From: RGIG9041 sp045657265
Lineage (GTDB): Bacteria; Bacillota; Clostridia; Oscillospirales; QAKW01
Reading direction: 5' to 3'
DNA length: 64,000 bases
Assembly: GCA_045657265.1 (NCBI GenBank)
Contig: JAZOSU010000015.1
Coordinates: 12,219-76,218, forward strand
A model generated the notes under the pieces. That model was not told where the DNA came from. It did no database searches and saw nothing but the letters and a program-made list of their open reading frames with translations. Below are positions 25,486-33,186 of the stretch, piece after piece. Every line of letters begins with the position of its first letter. The stretch's first letter is position 1. The translations under genes and the position numbers were made by a program.

Positions 25486-26043
25486 ATGATTACAGCAGGT
25501 GATTTCAGAAACGGCGTGACTTTTGATATGGACGGTCAGGTTTTTCAGGTAATTGAATTCCAACACGTAAAACCAGGTAAAGGTGCCGCTTTCGTAAGAA
25601 CTAAATTTAAAAACGTTATCACAGGTGCAGTGGTTGAAAAATCATTTAACCCTACAGATAAGTTTGAAAACGCTTATGTTGAAAGAAAAGAGTATGAGTA
25701 TCTTTATAACGATGGTGAACTCTACTACTTTATGGATAGCGAAACATATGAACAGCTTCCTCTTAATGCGGACAAACTTGGCGATAACTTCAGATTCGTA
25801 AAAGAAAATGATGTTGTTAAAATTATGTCATACAAAGGCAACGTTTTCGGTGTTGAGCCACCTCTTTTTGTTGAACTTGAAGTTACAGATACTGAACCCG
25901 GCGTAAGAGGCGATACAGCTACTAACGTTACAAAACCGGCTACTCTTGAAACAGGTGCTGTTATTAAAGTTCCGATCTTCATCAATCAGGGTGAAAAAAT
26001 CAGAATTGATACAAGAACCGGCGAGTACATGGAAAGAGCATAA
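25486..26043 (+). CDS. efp: Elongation factor P
   Basis: The 185-residue factor relieves ribosome stalling at consecutive prolines. It has the three-domain EF-P layout: the KOW-like N-terminal domain with HVKPGKGAAFVRTKFKN (residues 27-43), where Lys32 is the usual modification site, and two OB folds ending RIDTRTGEYMERA. The length is normal. GGAGGT lies 10 bases before ATG 25486; upstream in-frame codons lack a ribosome site. No EpmA-type modification gene is in the window. The CD1247-like gene follows 25 bases later. Confidence 0.97.
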   Translation: MITAGDFRNGVTFDMDGQVFQVIEFQHVKPGKGAAFVRTKFKNVITGAVVEKSFNPTDKFENAYVERKEYEYLYNDGELYYFMDSETYEQLPLNADKLGDNFRFVKENDVVKIMSYKGNVFGVEPPLFVELEVTDTEPGVRGDTATNVTKPATLETGAVIKVPIFINQGEKIRIDTRTGEYMERA

Positions 26044-26068
26044 TATTAGTCTAAGGGAGAATACGAAA

Positions 26069-26479
26069 ATGACTTTACTTGAAAGAGTATCATATATCCG
26101 TGGTCTTATTGATGGTTTAAATCTTAATGAAAATGAACCCATAAACAAAATCGTTATTGAAATGGTAGATGTTCTTGATGAGATGGCAGCTACTATTGAA
26201 GATATGGACGATTATATCGGTGAACTTGATGAATACATCGGTGAAATCGATGAAGACCTTGAAGCAGTTGAAGATTATCTTGATGAGTGTGACGAATATG
26301 ATGAAGAGTGTGAAGATGATTTCTACTCTGTTATTTGTCCTAATTGCGGTGAACAGTTTTGTGTAGATGATGAAACTGCACAAAAAGGCGAACTTAATTG
26401 CCCTAACTGCAATGAAGAACTTGAATTTGACCTTTCAGACTGTGAAGGTTGCGACTGTTGCGATTGCGACAACGAATAA
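26069..26479 (+). CDS. CD1247 N-terminal-domain protein with zinc ribbon
   Basis: The 136-residue protein starts with MTLLERVSYIRGLIDGL, the signature of the CD1247 N-terminal domain found in Clostridia. A strongly acidic helical middle (repeated Asp/Glu with DDYIGELDEYIGEIDEDLE) follows, then a zinc ribbon with CPNCGEQFC and CPNCNEEL. The tail CEGCDCCDCDNE is very cysteine-rich. AGGGAGA lies 8 bases before ATG 26069. It is often found next to efp. Function unknown; a protein-interaction or metal-binding role is guesswork. Confidence 0.82.
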   Translation: MTLLERVSYIRGLIDGLNLNENEPINKIVIEMVDVLDEMAATIEDMDDYIGELDEYIGEIDEDLEAVEDYLDECDEYDEECEDDFYSVICPNCGEQFCVDDETAQKGELNCPNCNEELEFDLSDCEGCDCCDCDNE

Positions 26480-26492
26480 TCAAGACTTAATA

Positions 26493-26528
26493 AAAATATC
26501 CCAAGTGCAAATGCACTTGGGATATTTT
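26493..26528. terminator. Strong palindromic terminator
   Basis: AAAATATCCCAAGTGCA (26493-26509) is perfectly complementary to TGCACTTGGGATATTTT (26512-26528). It ends the efp unit and could also act on the minus-strand HAD gene downstream end. Confidence 0.9.
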
Positions 26529-26575
26529 ATTGTAATATATCAAAGTTTCAGGGAACTTATCCGAGATTTTATGTT

Positions 26576-27214
26576 TTATATGTATTTTAATAATTCTTCG
26601 GGATGATTTATACTGCCATCTGCATTTTCAAAAGGTTTGTTGCCGTAAAAACCCCATGCGGCACCGAGAGTTAAAACGTTTGCATTTTTACCTGTATCAA
26701 TGTCGACACCGCTGTCACCGCAGTAAATGCAGTCATCAGATGTAAAACCGAATTTTGCTAAAATTTCAAAAAGCTGAGTTGTATCGGGTTTTATAGGTAC
26801 ACCGTCTTTTTGTCCGTAAACTGCATCAAATGTGTCGGGAAAATAACTTTTTACACAGTCTTTTACAATTTTATCCGGTTTGTTTGATAAAATACCGAGC
26901 TTAATACCGTTTTCTTTAAGGTTTTTAAGAAGCTCTAAAATTCCATCGTAAGGTTTTACACCGTATGATCCGTTTTCTTTATAAAAATCAAGATAATCCG
27001 CTTTGAAATCATCCAATAAATTTTGGTCAACACCAACATATTCAGTTAAACTTTTTAAAAGCGCATTGGCACCGTGACCGATAAAGTTTGGATATATATT
27101 TATATCTAAAGGTTTATATCCGTATTTTTTAAGCATTGTATTTCCACAATAAGCTATAGATTCTAATGTGTTTAGTAAAGTGCCGTCTAAATCAAAAATG
27201 GCGATTTTTTTCAT
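26576..27214 (-). CDS. HAD hydrolase, phosphoglycolate phosphatase-like
   Basis: The 212-residue protein is a class IA HAD hydrolase of the Gph/PGMB group. Motif I is IAIFDLDGTLLNT near residue 4, motif II LGILSNKPDK near residue 107, the Lys in GVPIKPDT near residue 141, and motif III YCGDSGVDIDTGKNA near residue 163. Such enzymes dephosphorylate phosphoglycolate or small sugar phosphates; the substrate cannot be told here. ATG 27214 is preferred because GGAGA lies just upstream. It is a lone minus-strand gene between plus-strand units and diverges from uvrC. Confidence 0.85.
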   Translation of the reverse strand: MKKIAIFDLDGTLLNTLESIAYCGNTMLKKYGYKPLDINIYPNFIGHGANALLKSLTEYVGVDQNLLDDFKADYLDFYKENGSYGVKPYDGILELLKNLKENGIKLGILSNKPDKIVKDCVKSYFPDTFDAVYGQKDGVPIKPDTTQLFEILAKFGFTSDDCIYCGDSGVDIDTGKNANVLTLGAAWGFYGNKPFENADGSINHPEELLKYI

Positions 27215-27279
27215 TTGATTTCTCCAATTTGTGAATTTTAGGTATTTTATCATATTGATGTTGTTATGTCAATTTTGCG

Positions 27280-27308
27280 TTGAAAAAAGCACTTATATTT
27301 GTTATACT
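27280..27308 (+). promoter_or_regulatory. Sigma-A promoter of uvrC operon
   Basis: TTGAAA (27280-27285), a 17-base spacer and TATACT (27303-27308) lie before AGGAGGTGAT (27321-27330) and ATG 27335. Confidence 0.85.
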
Positions 27309-27334
27309 GTTAATTAATGCAGGAGGTGATTTCT

Positions 27335-29137
27335 ATGAATAAAAATATTCGGGACAAATTGTCTGTTCTTACATCATCCCCCGGTGTGTATATAATGAAA
27401 AATCAGAATGATGAAATTATATATATTGGTAAAGCTAAAAATCTTAAAAACCGCGTTAGTCAGTATTTTGTTGCAAATTCAAATCATTCTTTAAAAGTTC
27501 TTAGAATGATATCCAATATTGAAGATTTTGAATATATAGTAACGGGATCTGAAATTGAAGCGCTTATACTTGAAAATAATCTTATAAAAGAACATAAACC
27601 GAAATACAACATTCTTTTAAAGGATGACAAAACTTATCCGTATATTTCTCTTGATAAAAAAAGTCCTTACCCGAGATTTAATCTCGCAAGACGTAGAAAT
27701 AACAATGATTTAAGATATTTCGGACCGTTTAAATCGTCAGCTTCTGTATGGGAAATAATCCGTACTGTAAATTCTTTGTTTGGACTATATAGCTGTAAAC
27801 ATAAATTTCCTCAGGAATTCAGCAAATTCCGTCCCTGCCTTAATTATCATATCGGAAAATGTGATGGTATCTGTACAGGAAATATATCTGAAACGGAATA
27901 TAAAAAGAATATAGAAAAAGCCGTAATGTTTCTTAGTGGTGATTATAAGTATCTGCTTTCACAGCTTCAGAGCGAAATGGAATCTTATTCTGAAAACCTT
28001 GAGTTTGAAAAAGCTGCGTCAGTAAGGGATAGAATAAATAGCATAAAACGACTTGAATCAAAACAGATTATAGTTACCTCTCCCAATGTAAACAGAGATA
28101 TTATTGCATATTCACAGCTTGATAATGATATTTGTTTTTCTGTTATGCATATACGTATGGGTAAACTTATATTTCAGGATACACTTTTTGTAACAGATTC
28201 AGTTGAAGATATTATGGGAGTGTTCATTGAACGTTATTATCAGCAAAAAGATATAATACCAAAAGATATAGCAGTTTCGGTTATGCCTGAAAATGCAGAG
28301 CTTCTTTCAGAATGGCTGACAAAACAAAAAGGGTCAAACGTTAAAATTTTTAAAGCTCAGAAAGGCGAAAATCAGAAACTTGTTGATCTTTGTATGAAAA
28401 ATGCCGCAGAAAAATTAGCTGATAAAAAATCAAACGGAATTCGTACCAATAAACTGATGCTTCAGATTTCTCAGATGCTCGGTCTTTCATCTGTTCCATC
28501 AAGATTTGAAATGTATGACATTTCAAATTTCGGGTCTGACAGTATTGTGGGCGGTATGATAGTTTGGCAGGATGGCCGCTTTAAACGTTCTGACTATAAG
28601 AAATTCAAATTTGAACAAGCTGTTATGTCGGATGACTATAAATATACTTATGAAATGATAGAAAGACGCTTAAAACGTCTTGATATCGCTTCAGAAGGCT
28701 TTGAAGAAAAACCTGATATCATTTTTGTTGATGGCGGATTAGGACATATAAACGCAGTTTTACCGCTTTTTAAAGATAGGGATATTAAAGTTTTTGGTCT
28801 TGTGAAAGATAGAAAACATAAAACCAGAGCAATAGTGAGCAAAGATGGGGAAGTGGATTTGAGAACCAACCCTGCAGTCTTTAAGTTTTTTACCCTTTTG
28901 CAAGATGAGGTTCATAGATTTGCGATAACATATATGAGTAAAAACAAAAAAACTAAAATGCTTAGTTCTGAACTTATGGGTATTGAGGGCGTAGGAAAAG
29001 AAAGATATAAAGCTTTGATGGATAAATTCAAAACTGTCGAGAAAATTAAAAAAGCATCACCTGAACAGCTTGCAGAAACCAAAGGAATATCTTTGTCTCT
29101 GGCACAAAAGATTTATGATTATTTTAATGAGGTTTAA
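27335..29137 (+). CDS. uvrC: UvrABC system subunit C
   Basis: The 600-residue nuclease makes both incisions in nucleotide-excision repair. Its GIY-YIG domain (GVYIMKNQNDEIIYIGKAKN, residues 18-37) makes the 3' cut. A zinc-binding Cys patch (CKHKFP, CLNYHIGKCDGIC) and the UvrB-contacting UVR motif near residues 195-235 follow. The RNase H-like domain contains FEMYDISNFGSDSIVGGMIV and FVDGGLGH and makes the 5' cut. Tandem helix-hairpin-helix motifs close the protein (LMGIEGVGKERYKALMD). ATG 27335 follows AGGAGGT. It heads an operon with rsmD and coaD. Confidence 0.96.
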   Translation: MNKNIRDKLSVLTSSPGVYIMKNQNDEIIYIGKAKNLKNRVSQYFVANSNHSLKVLRMISNIEDFEYIVTGSEIEALILENNLIKEHKPKYNILLKDDKTYPYISLDKKSPYPRFNLARRRNNNDLRYFGPFKSSASVWEIIRTVNSLFGLYSCKHKFPQEFSKFRPCLNYHIGKCDGICTGNISETEYKKNIEKAVMFLSGDYKYLLSQLQSEMESYSENLEFEKAASVRDRINSIKRLESKQIIVTSPNVNRDIIAYSQLDNDICFSVMHIRMGKLIFQDTLFVTDSVEDIMGVFIERYYQQKDIIPKDIAVSVMPENAELLSEWLTKQKGSNVKIFKAQKGENQKLVDLCMKNAAEKLADKKSNGIRTNKLMLQISQMLGLSSVPSRFEMYDISNFGSDSIVGGMIVWQDGRFKRSDYKKFKFEQAVMSDDYKYTYEMIERRLKRLDIASEGFEEKPDIIFVDGGLGHINAVLPLFKDRDIKVFGLVKDRKHKTRAIVSKDGEVDLRTNPAVFKFFTLLQDEVHRFAITYMSKNKKTKMLSSELMGIEGVGKERYKALMDKFKTVEKIKKASPEQLAETKGISLSLAQKIYDYFNEV

Positions 29138-29143
29138 TTTATT

Positions 29144-29698
29144 ATGATGAGAATAATTTCAGGCAGCCGCAGAGGAAAAAAACTAAATACTTTAGAGGGT
29201 GAAAATACAAGACCAACCCTTGAAAGAGTAAAACAAGCTTTTTTTAATGCTATACAGTTTGATATAGCAGGAAGAAAAGTGCTTGATTTGTTTGCAGGAA
29301 GCGGTCAGCTTGGACTGGAAGCTTTGTCAAGAGGTGCGCAGTTTTGTTATTTTAACGATATGTCTTCTCAGGCAGTATCAATTATCGAAAAAAATATAAA
29401 TTGCTGTAATTTTGGACAAATGTCTCAAGTTACTTGCAAATCTTATATTGATTGTGTTAAAATTATAAAAGATAGGGGAGATAGGGTATCTTTGGTTTTT
29501 CTTGATCCCCCATATGGTAAAAATCTGGTTAATGATGCACTTTTGCAATTAAGAGAATTTGATGTATTGGAAGACGATTTTATTATTGTTTGCGAAAGTT
29601 CTGTTTCTGATGAAATTAATTGCGAAGGTTTTGAACTTTATAGAGAATATAAATATTCTGATATTAAAATTACTATCTTAAAAACGAAAGAGAGTTAA
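29144..29698 (+). CDS. rsmD: 16S rRNA (guanine-966-N2)-methyltransferase RsmD
   Basis: The 184-residue class I methyltransferase modifies G966 of 16S rRNA using SAM. Family motifs are MRIISGSRRGKKLNTLEG at the start, RPTLERVKQAFFNAI near residue 25, the SAM-binding VLDLFAGSGQLGLEALSRGA near residues 46-65, and the catalytic FLDPPYGK near residue 121. The start could be either of two consecutive ATGs (29144 or 29147). It is followed by coaD at one base, the widespread rsmD-coaD order. Confidence 0.95.
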   Translation: MMRIISGSRRGKKLNTLEGENTRPTLERVKQAFFNAIQFDIAGRKVLDLFAGSGQLGLEALSRGAQFCYFNDMSSQAVSIIEKNINCCNFGQMSQVTCKSYIDCVKIIKDRGDRVSLVFLDPPYGKNLVNDALLQLREFDVLEDDFIIVCESSVSDEINCEGFELYREYKYSDIKITILKTKES

Positions 29699-29699
29699 T

Positions 29700-30191
29700 A
29701 TGGAAAGAAGCGCAGTTTATCCCGGTTCTTTTGATCCTATAACAAAAGGACATCTTGATATAATTAAACGTTCGTCTAAAATGTTTGACAAACTTTACAT
29801 TTCTGTTCTTAACAATTCTTCCAAAAAATGTAGTTTTACTATAGAAGAACGAATGGAAATGCTTAGAAAATGTACGGCAGACATTCCAAATGTAGAAGTT
29901 TGTACGTTTAATGGTCTTTTGGTTGAACATGCTAAAGAACTTGGAGTTATTGCAATAGTAAGAGGCCTTCGTGCCGTTACTGATTTTGAATATGAATTTC
30001 AAATGGCTTTGACAAATAGAAAATTACACAAGCAAATTGAAACAACGTTTCTTGTTACAAATGCTAAATATGTTTATTTGTCATCAAGCATAGTTAAAGA
30101 AATTGCTTCTAACGGTGGGGATATTACTGATTTTGTTCCGCCGATTGTATTAGAGGATATTGAACAAAGATTAAAAAAACAGAAAGGGTAA
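29700..30191 (+). CDS. coaD: Phosphopantetheine adenylyltransferase
   Basis: The 163-residue enzyme makes dephospho-CoA from 4'-phosphopantetheine and ATP. The nucleotidyltransferase fold is marked by YPGSFDPITKGHLDIIKRS (residues 7-25, with the TxGH motif) and YLSSSIVKEIASNGGDITDF near residues 122-141. Length is normal. It lies one base after rsmD, and a coiled-coil gene follows after 6 bases. The next CoA enzyme, coaE, is encoded elsewhere in this window (46216-46794). Confidence 0.97.
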   Translation: MERSAVYPGSFDPITKGHLDIIKRSSKMFDKLYISVLNNSSKKCSFTIEERMEMLRKCTADIPNVEVCTFNGLLVEHAKELGVIAIVRGLRAVTDFEYEFQMALTNRKLHKQIETTFLVTNAKYVYLSSSIVKEIASNGGDITDFVPPIVLEDIEQRLKKQKG

Positions 30192-30197
30192 ACTATT

Positions 30198-30650
30198 ATG
30201 GATTTTGAAGAAATACTTAACGCGTTAGAGGACTTGGTTGAAAATTCCTGGACATTGCCGATGTCAGGTGGCAGAACTGTTGTGGACAGTGCGCAGATTC
30301 TTGAATTTGTAAAAGAAATGCGTCTTAATCTCCCTGAAGAGATGAAACGTTCTAAGAAAATAATTAAAGAACGTGATGACATTATTACCCGCGCAAGAGC
30401 TGAAGCAGAAGGAATTATTGTTGCAGCACAGGTACAGGCAAAACATCTTGTTTCTGAACAGGAAATATACAAAAATGCACAGATTAAATCTAATGAAATA
30501 GTTGCAAACGCTCAGAGTGCTGCTAAAGATTTACGTAGTGCTACTATTGATTATTGTGATAATGTTCTTAAGAAAACAGAAGATACTCTTAAAAAAGGTT
30601 ATGACAGTATTGCAGAGACAAGAAAGAACATAAGAAAGTCTGAAAAATAA
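30198..30650 (+). CDS. Coiled-coil protein, ATP-synthase-subunit-like
   Basis: The 150-residue protein starts with a short globular segment, MDFEEILNALEDLVENSW, then forms a long Lys/Glu/Ala-rich helix from about residue 36 to the end (ERDDIITRARAEAEGIIVAA, NAQSAAKDL). Similar proteins next to coaD in Clostridia are annotated as ATPase or V-type ATP synthase subunit H-like because of the stalk-like coiled coil. There is no nucleotide-binding motif, so it is not itself an ATPase. The tail overlaps the next ATG by one base. Confidence 0.7.
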   Translation: MDFEEILNALEDLVENSWTLPMSGGRTVVDSAQILEFVKEMRLNLPEEMKRSKKIIKERDDIITRARAEAEGIIVAAQVQAKHLVSEQEIYKNAQIKSNEIVANAQSAAKDLRSATIDYCDNVLKKTEDTLKKGYDSIAETRKNIRKSEK

Positions 30651-31381
30651 TGAACAAAATAATGGGCCGCGTTTATGCACTGGATATTTTGCGCGGAATT
30701 GCAGTTATAGGAATGGTATTTCACCATTCTCTTGTTTCTGCTGAAATTGTTTTTGATACCACATTTGATATTCTGTCAACAAAAGCTTTTGAAATAGTTC
30801 AGCTTTTGTTTGTTATGATTTTTTTATTGGTCTCAGGTATTTGTACAAATTATAGTCGCAATATTATAAAACGAGGCTTGATTGTAACAGGAGCTGCATT
30901 GGTTGTATCTTTTGCTACCTGTGTTGTTATGCCTTATATGGGAATAACGGGACTAAATATTTATTTCGGTATTCTTCATATGTTCGGGCTTTCAATGCTG
31001 ATTTTTGGTTTGCTTGAAAAAGCATTTAAAAAAATCAATCCTGTTTTCGGAATGATTCTTTTTACAGTTTTGTTCTTTGTTTATTATGCATACTATAAAA
31101 CAGAACCTATAGGCTCTTCGTATATCCTTATGGCTTTTGGAGTATTGCATGAGGATATAACGTCGTACGGAGACTATTATCCGCTATTGCCCTATTTCTT
31201 TATGTTTATAACAGGCACATATTTAGGAATTTTTGTAAAAAGGCGCAGTTTTCCTGATTGGTTTTATAATTTGCGGTGTGCGTTTTTTGAAAAATGCGGT
31301 AAATATTCTCTTTGGGTTTATATTGTACATCAACCGATTATTTTCGGTGCATTTTATTTAATTTCAATGATAAAAGGCTGA
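30650..31381 (+). CDS. DUF1624/HGSNAT-type membrane acyltransferase-like protein
   Basis: The 243-residue protein has about six membrane helices and starts with RVYALDILRGIAVIGMVFHH (residues 6-25). This is the LDxxRGxAxxxM...H signature of the heparan-alpha-glucosaminide N-acetyltransferase-like domain (DUF1624). Such proteins move acetyl groups across membranes onto sugars. A second conserved part reads KYSLWVYIVHQPIIFGAFYL near the C-terminus. Its start overlaps the upstream stop (TAATG). Substrate is unknown. Confidence 0.85.
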   Translation: MNKIMGRVYALDILRGIAVIGMVFHHSLVSAEIVFDTTFDILSTKAFEIVQLLFVMIFLLVSGICTNYSRNIIKRGLIVTGAALVVSFATCVVMPYMGITGLNIYFGILHMFGLSMLIFGLLEKAFKKINPVFGMILFTVLFFVYYAYYKTEPIGSSYILMAFGVLHEDITSYGDYYPLLPYFFMFITGTYLGIFVKRRSFPDWFYNLRCAFFEKCGKYSLWVYIVHQPIIFGAFYLISMIKG

Positions 31382-31402
31382 CGATTTATTCGTCAGCCTT
31401 TT
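31372..31402. terminator. Terminator shared by two convergent genes
   Basis: AAAAGGCTGACGA (31372-31384) pairs with TCGTCAGCCTTTT (31390-31402) around TTTAT. Both stop codons (plus at 31379-31381, minus at 31386-31388) lie inside the hairpin, a very compact convergent end. Confidence 0.92.
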
Positions 31403-32072
31403 TCTGTAACAAATCCGGTCTCATTTTTTGAGTAATTAGCAAACTTTGTTCTGCTTTCCATTTTTCTATGTTAGCATGATGACCTGAAAGAAGTATGTCA
31501 GGTACTCTTTTGCCGTTCCATTCCTCAGGTCTTGTATATTGCGGATGTTCAAGTAATCCGCTGAAATGACTCTCGTTTTCAAAAGCTTCTTGTGCCGCTA
31601 AAACACCGTCAATCATTCTTCCGACAGAATCAATGAGAACACAAGCACCAAGTTCACCACCGGTCAGAACATAATCACCGATAGATATTTCTTCATCAAC
31701 TATTTCATCTAAAATGCGTTGATCTATCCCTTCGTAATGTCCGCATAAAATTACTATTCTGTCTTTCTTTGAAAGTTCTACAGCTTTTTTCTGTGTAAGA
31801 ACTTTACCTTTAGGAGACATATATATAGTATGAACTTTATCTTGTTTGACAATGTCATTATAGCAATCGTAGATGGGTTGGCATTGCATTACCATTCCGT
31901 AACCACCGCCATATGGATAATCGTCAACTCTGCGATGTTTGTCGGTTGTATAATCACGTATGTCAACTGCATTTACAGTAAGTATCCCTTTGCTTATTGC
32001 CCGACCGATTATACTTTCTCCGGTTACTGTTTTAATCAAGTCCGGAAAAAGCGTCATTACATCAAATCTCAT
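31386..32072 (-). CDS. trmD: tRNA (guanine-37-N1)-methyltransferase
   Basis: The 228-residue SPOUT-family enzyme methylates G37 of tRNAs next to the anticodon and prevents frameshifting. Signature segments are MRFDVMTLFPDL, YPYGGGYGMVMQCQP near residue 54, the knot motifs LCGHYEGIDQR near residue 110 and SIGDYVLTGGELGACVLID near residue 128. Its start overlaps the rimM end by 4 bases. It is the last gene of the ylxM-ffh-rpsP-khpA-rimM-trmD operon; rplS does not follow as it does in many genomes. Confidence 0.97.
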   Translation of the reverse strand: MRFDVMTLFPDLIKTVTGESIIGRAISKGILTVNAVDIRDYTTDKHRRVDDYPYGGGYGMVMQCQPIYDCYNDIVKQDKVHTIYMSPKGKVLTQKKAVELSKKDRIVILCGHYEGIDQRILDEIVDEEISIGDYVLTGGELGACVLIDSVGRMIDGVLAAQEAFENESHFSGLLEHPQYTRPEEWNGKRVPDILLSGHHANIEKWKAEQSLLITQKMRPDLLQKKADE

Positions 32073-32578
32073 TCAAATAACCCTTTCAAAGGTTTAATTA
32101 AAATAACACCTTTTTCGATGTCAATTTCTTTTACTACATCATCAATTTTAGGAATTAAAAGTGTTTTATTTTCTGAAGCTATTTCAAAAACATCGTTTGC
32201 GCCTGTTTCGATGACATTGATTACTTTACCGTATTTTTCACCGGTATCAATATCATAAACAATAAGACCTTTTATATCTTCTATAAAATATCTTCCATCT
32301 TCAAGTTCAACTTCATTTTTGTCAATGTATACAAGTTTGCCGACAAGCATTTCGGCTTCGTTTATGCTGTTGACACCATCAAATTTAATTAATGCCTGTC
32401 CTTTGTGGACTCTTGATGAAATTACGTCATATATTTCATTTTCTACATATAACGAATCAAATTCGCACAAAAACTCCGCGTCGTCACAGTAAGGGTAAAT
32501 TCTCACTTCTCCGCGAAGTGAATGAGTATTGACAATTTTTCCTGCTTTAAGTAAATCTGTTTTCACATTAAACCTCAT
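32069..32578 (-). CDS. rimM: Ribosome maturation factor RimM
   Basis: The 169-residue protein binds S19 and helps assemble the 30S head. It begins with LKAGKIVNTHSLRGEVRIYP near residues 7-26, the family's N-terminal barrel signature. The PRC-barrel follows with RYFIEDIKGLIVYDIDTGEK and ends LLIPKIDDVVKEIDIEKGVI. It overlaps trmD by 4 bases. A short stem (32600-32622) between khpA and this gene may reduce read-through. Confidence 0.94.
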   Translation of the reverse strand: MRFNVKTDLLKAGKIVNTHSLRGEVRIYPYCDDAEFLCEFDSLYVENEIYDVISSRVHKGQALIKFDGVNSINEAEMLVGKLVYIDKNEVELEDGRYFIEDIKGLIVYDIDTGEKYGKVINVIETGANDVFEIASENKTLLIPKIDDVVKEIDIEKGVILIKPLKGLFE

Positions 32579-32591
32579 ATAATTAACTGTA

Positions 32592-32622
32592 AAAAATAAA
32601 GGAAGGTGATATAAACCTTCCT
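32592..32622 (-). terminator. Weak terminator or attenuator between khpA and rimM
   Basis: On the minus strand an 8-bp stem AGGAAGGT/ACCTTCCT (complement of 32600-32607 and 32615-32622) is followed by TTTATTTTTT. It may tune rimM-trmD expression relative to rpsP. Confidence 0.6.
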
Positions 32623-32634
32623 CGCAAAATTCGG

Positions 32635-32862
32635 TTATCTGATTTCAACTATAACCTTTTTTGTTAATTTGTATGATGCTGATTTAACAATAGAACGTAT
32701 TGCTTTTGCAATTTTACCGTGTTTACCGATAACTCTACCCATATCGTCAGGAGCAACACTTAAAGTAAATACTATAGCATCTTCTGTTTCGTGCTGCTCA
32801 ACTGTTACAGCATCAGGCTGATCAACAAGTGACTGTGCAAGGTAAATAATTAATTCTTTCAT
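32635..32862 (-). CDS. khpA: KH-domain RNA-binding protein KhpA
   Basis: The 75-residue protein is a single type II KH domain with GKHGKIAKAIRSIV near residues 46-59. KhpA (YlqC) binds RNA with KhpB/Jag and affects cell division and elongation in Gram-positive bacteria. It lies 27 bases after rpsP, its conserved neighbour. A terminator-like stem follows. Confidence 0.93.
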   Translation of the reverse strand: MKELIIYLAQSLVDQPDAVTVEQHETEDAIVFTLSVAPDDMGRVIGKHGKIAKAIRSIVKSASYKLTKKVIVEIR

Positions 32863-32889
32863 CTTAAAATTCCATTTCTAAATAACAAA

Positions 32890-33132
32890 TTAAAGTACAC
32901 CTTGCTTTTTGAGCAATGCTTTAACTGTATCTGTGGGCTGAGCGCCGTTTTTGATCCAGTTTTTAGCTTTATCAGCATCAATTGTTACTGTTGAAGGCTC
33001 TGTACAGGGATTGTATGTGCCGATTTCCTCAATAAATCTACCGTCACGGGGATATCTTGAATCAGCAACAACGATTCTGTAAGTAGGAGCTTTTTTAGCG
33101 CCAAGTCTTCTAAGTCTGATTTTAACTGCCAT
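32890..33132 (-). CDS. rpsP: 30S ribosomal protein S16
   Basis: The 80-residue protein has the S16 signature MAVKIRLRRLGAKKAPTYRI followed by VVADSRYPRDGRFIEEIGTYNP. It binds 16S rRNA early in 30S assembly. Length and position after ffh and before khpA are standard. An AAAGGAGAAAG ribosome site precedes the start. Confidence 0.98.
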   Translation of the reverse strand: MAVKIRLRRLGAKKAPTYRIVVADSRYPRDGRFIEEIGTYNPCTEPSTVTIDADKAKNWIKNGAQPTDTVKALLKKQGVL

Positions 33133-33186
33133 TTTTTCTTTCTCCTTTCCTGTTTTTAACAGTAATTAAATTACTATCGTTTTTTG

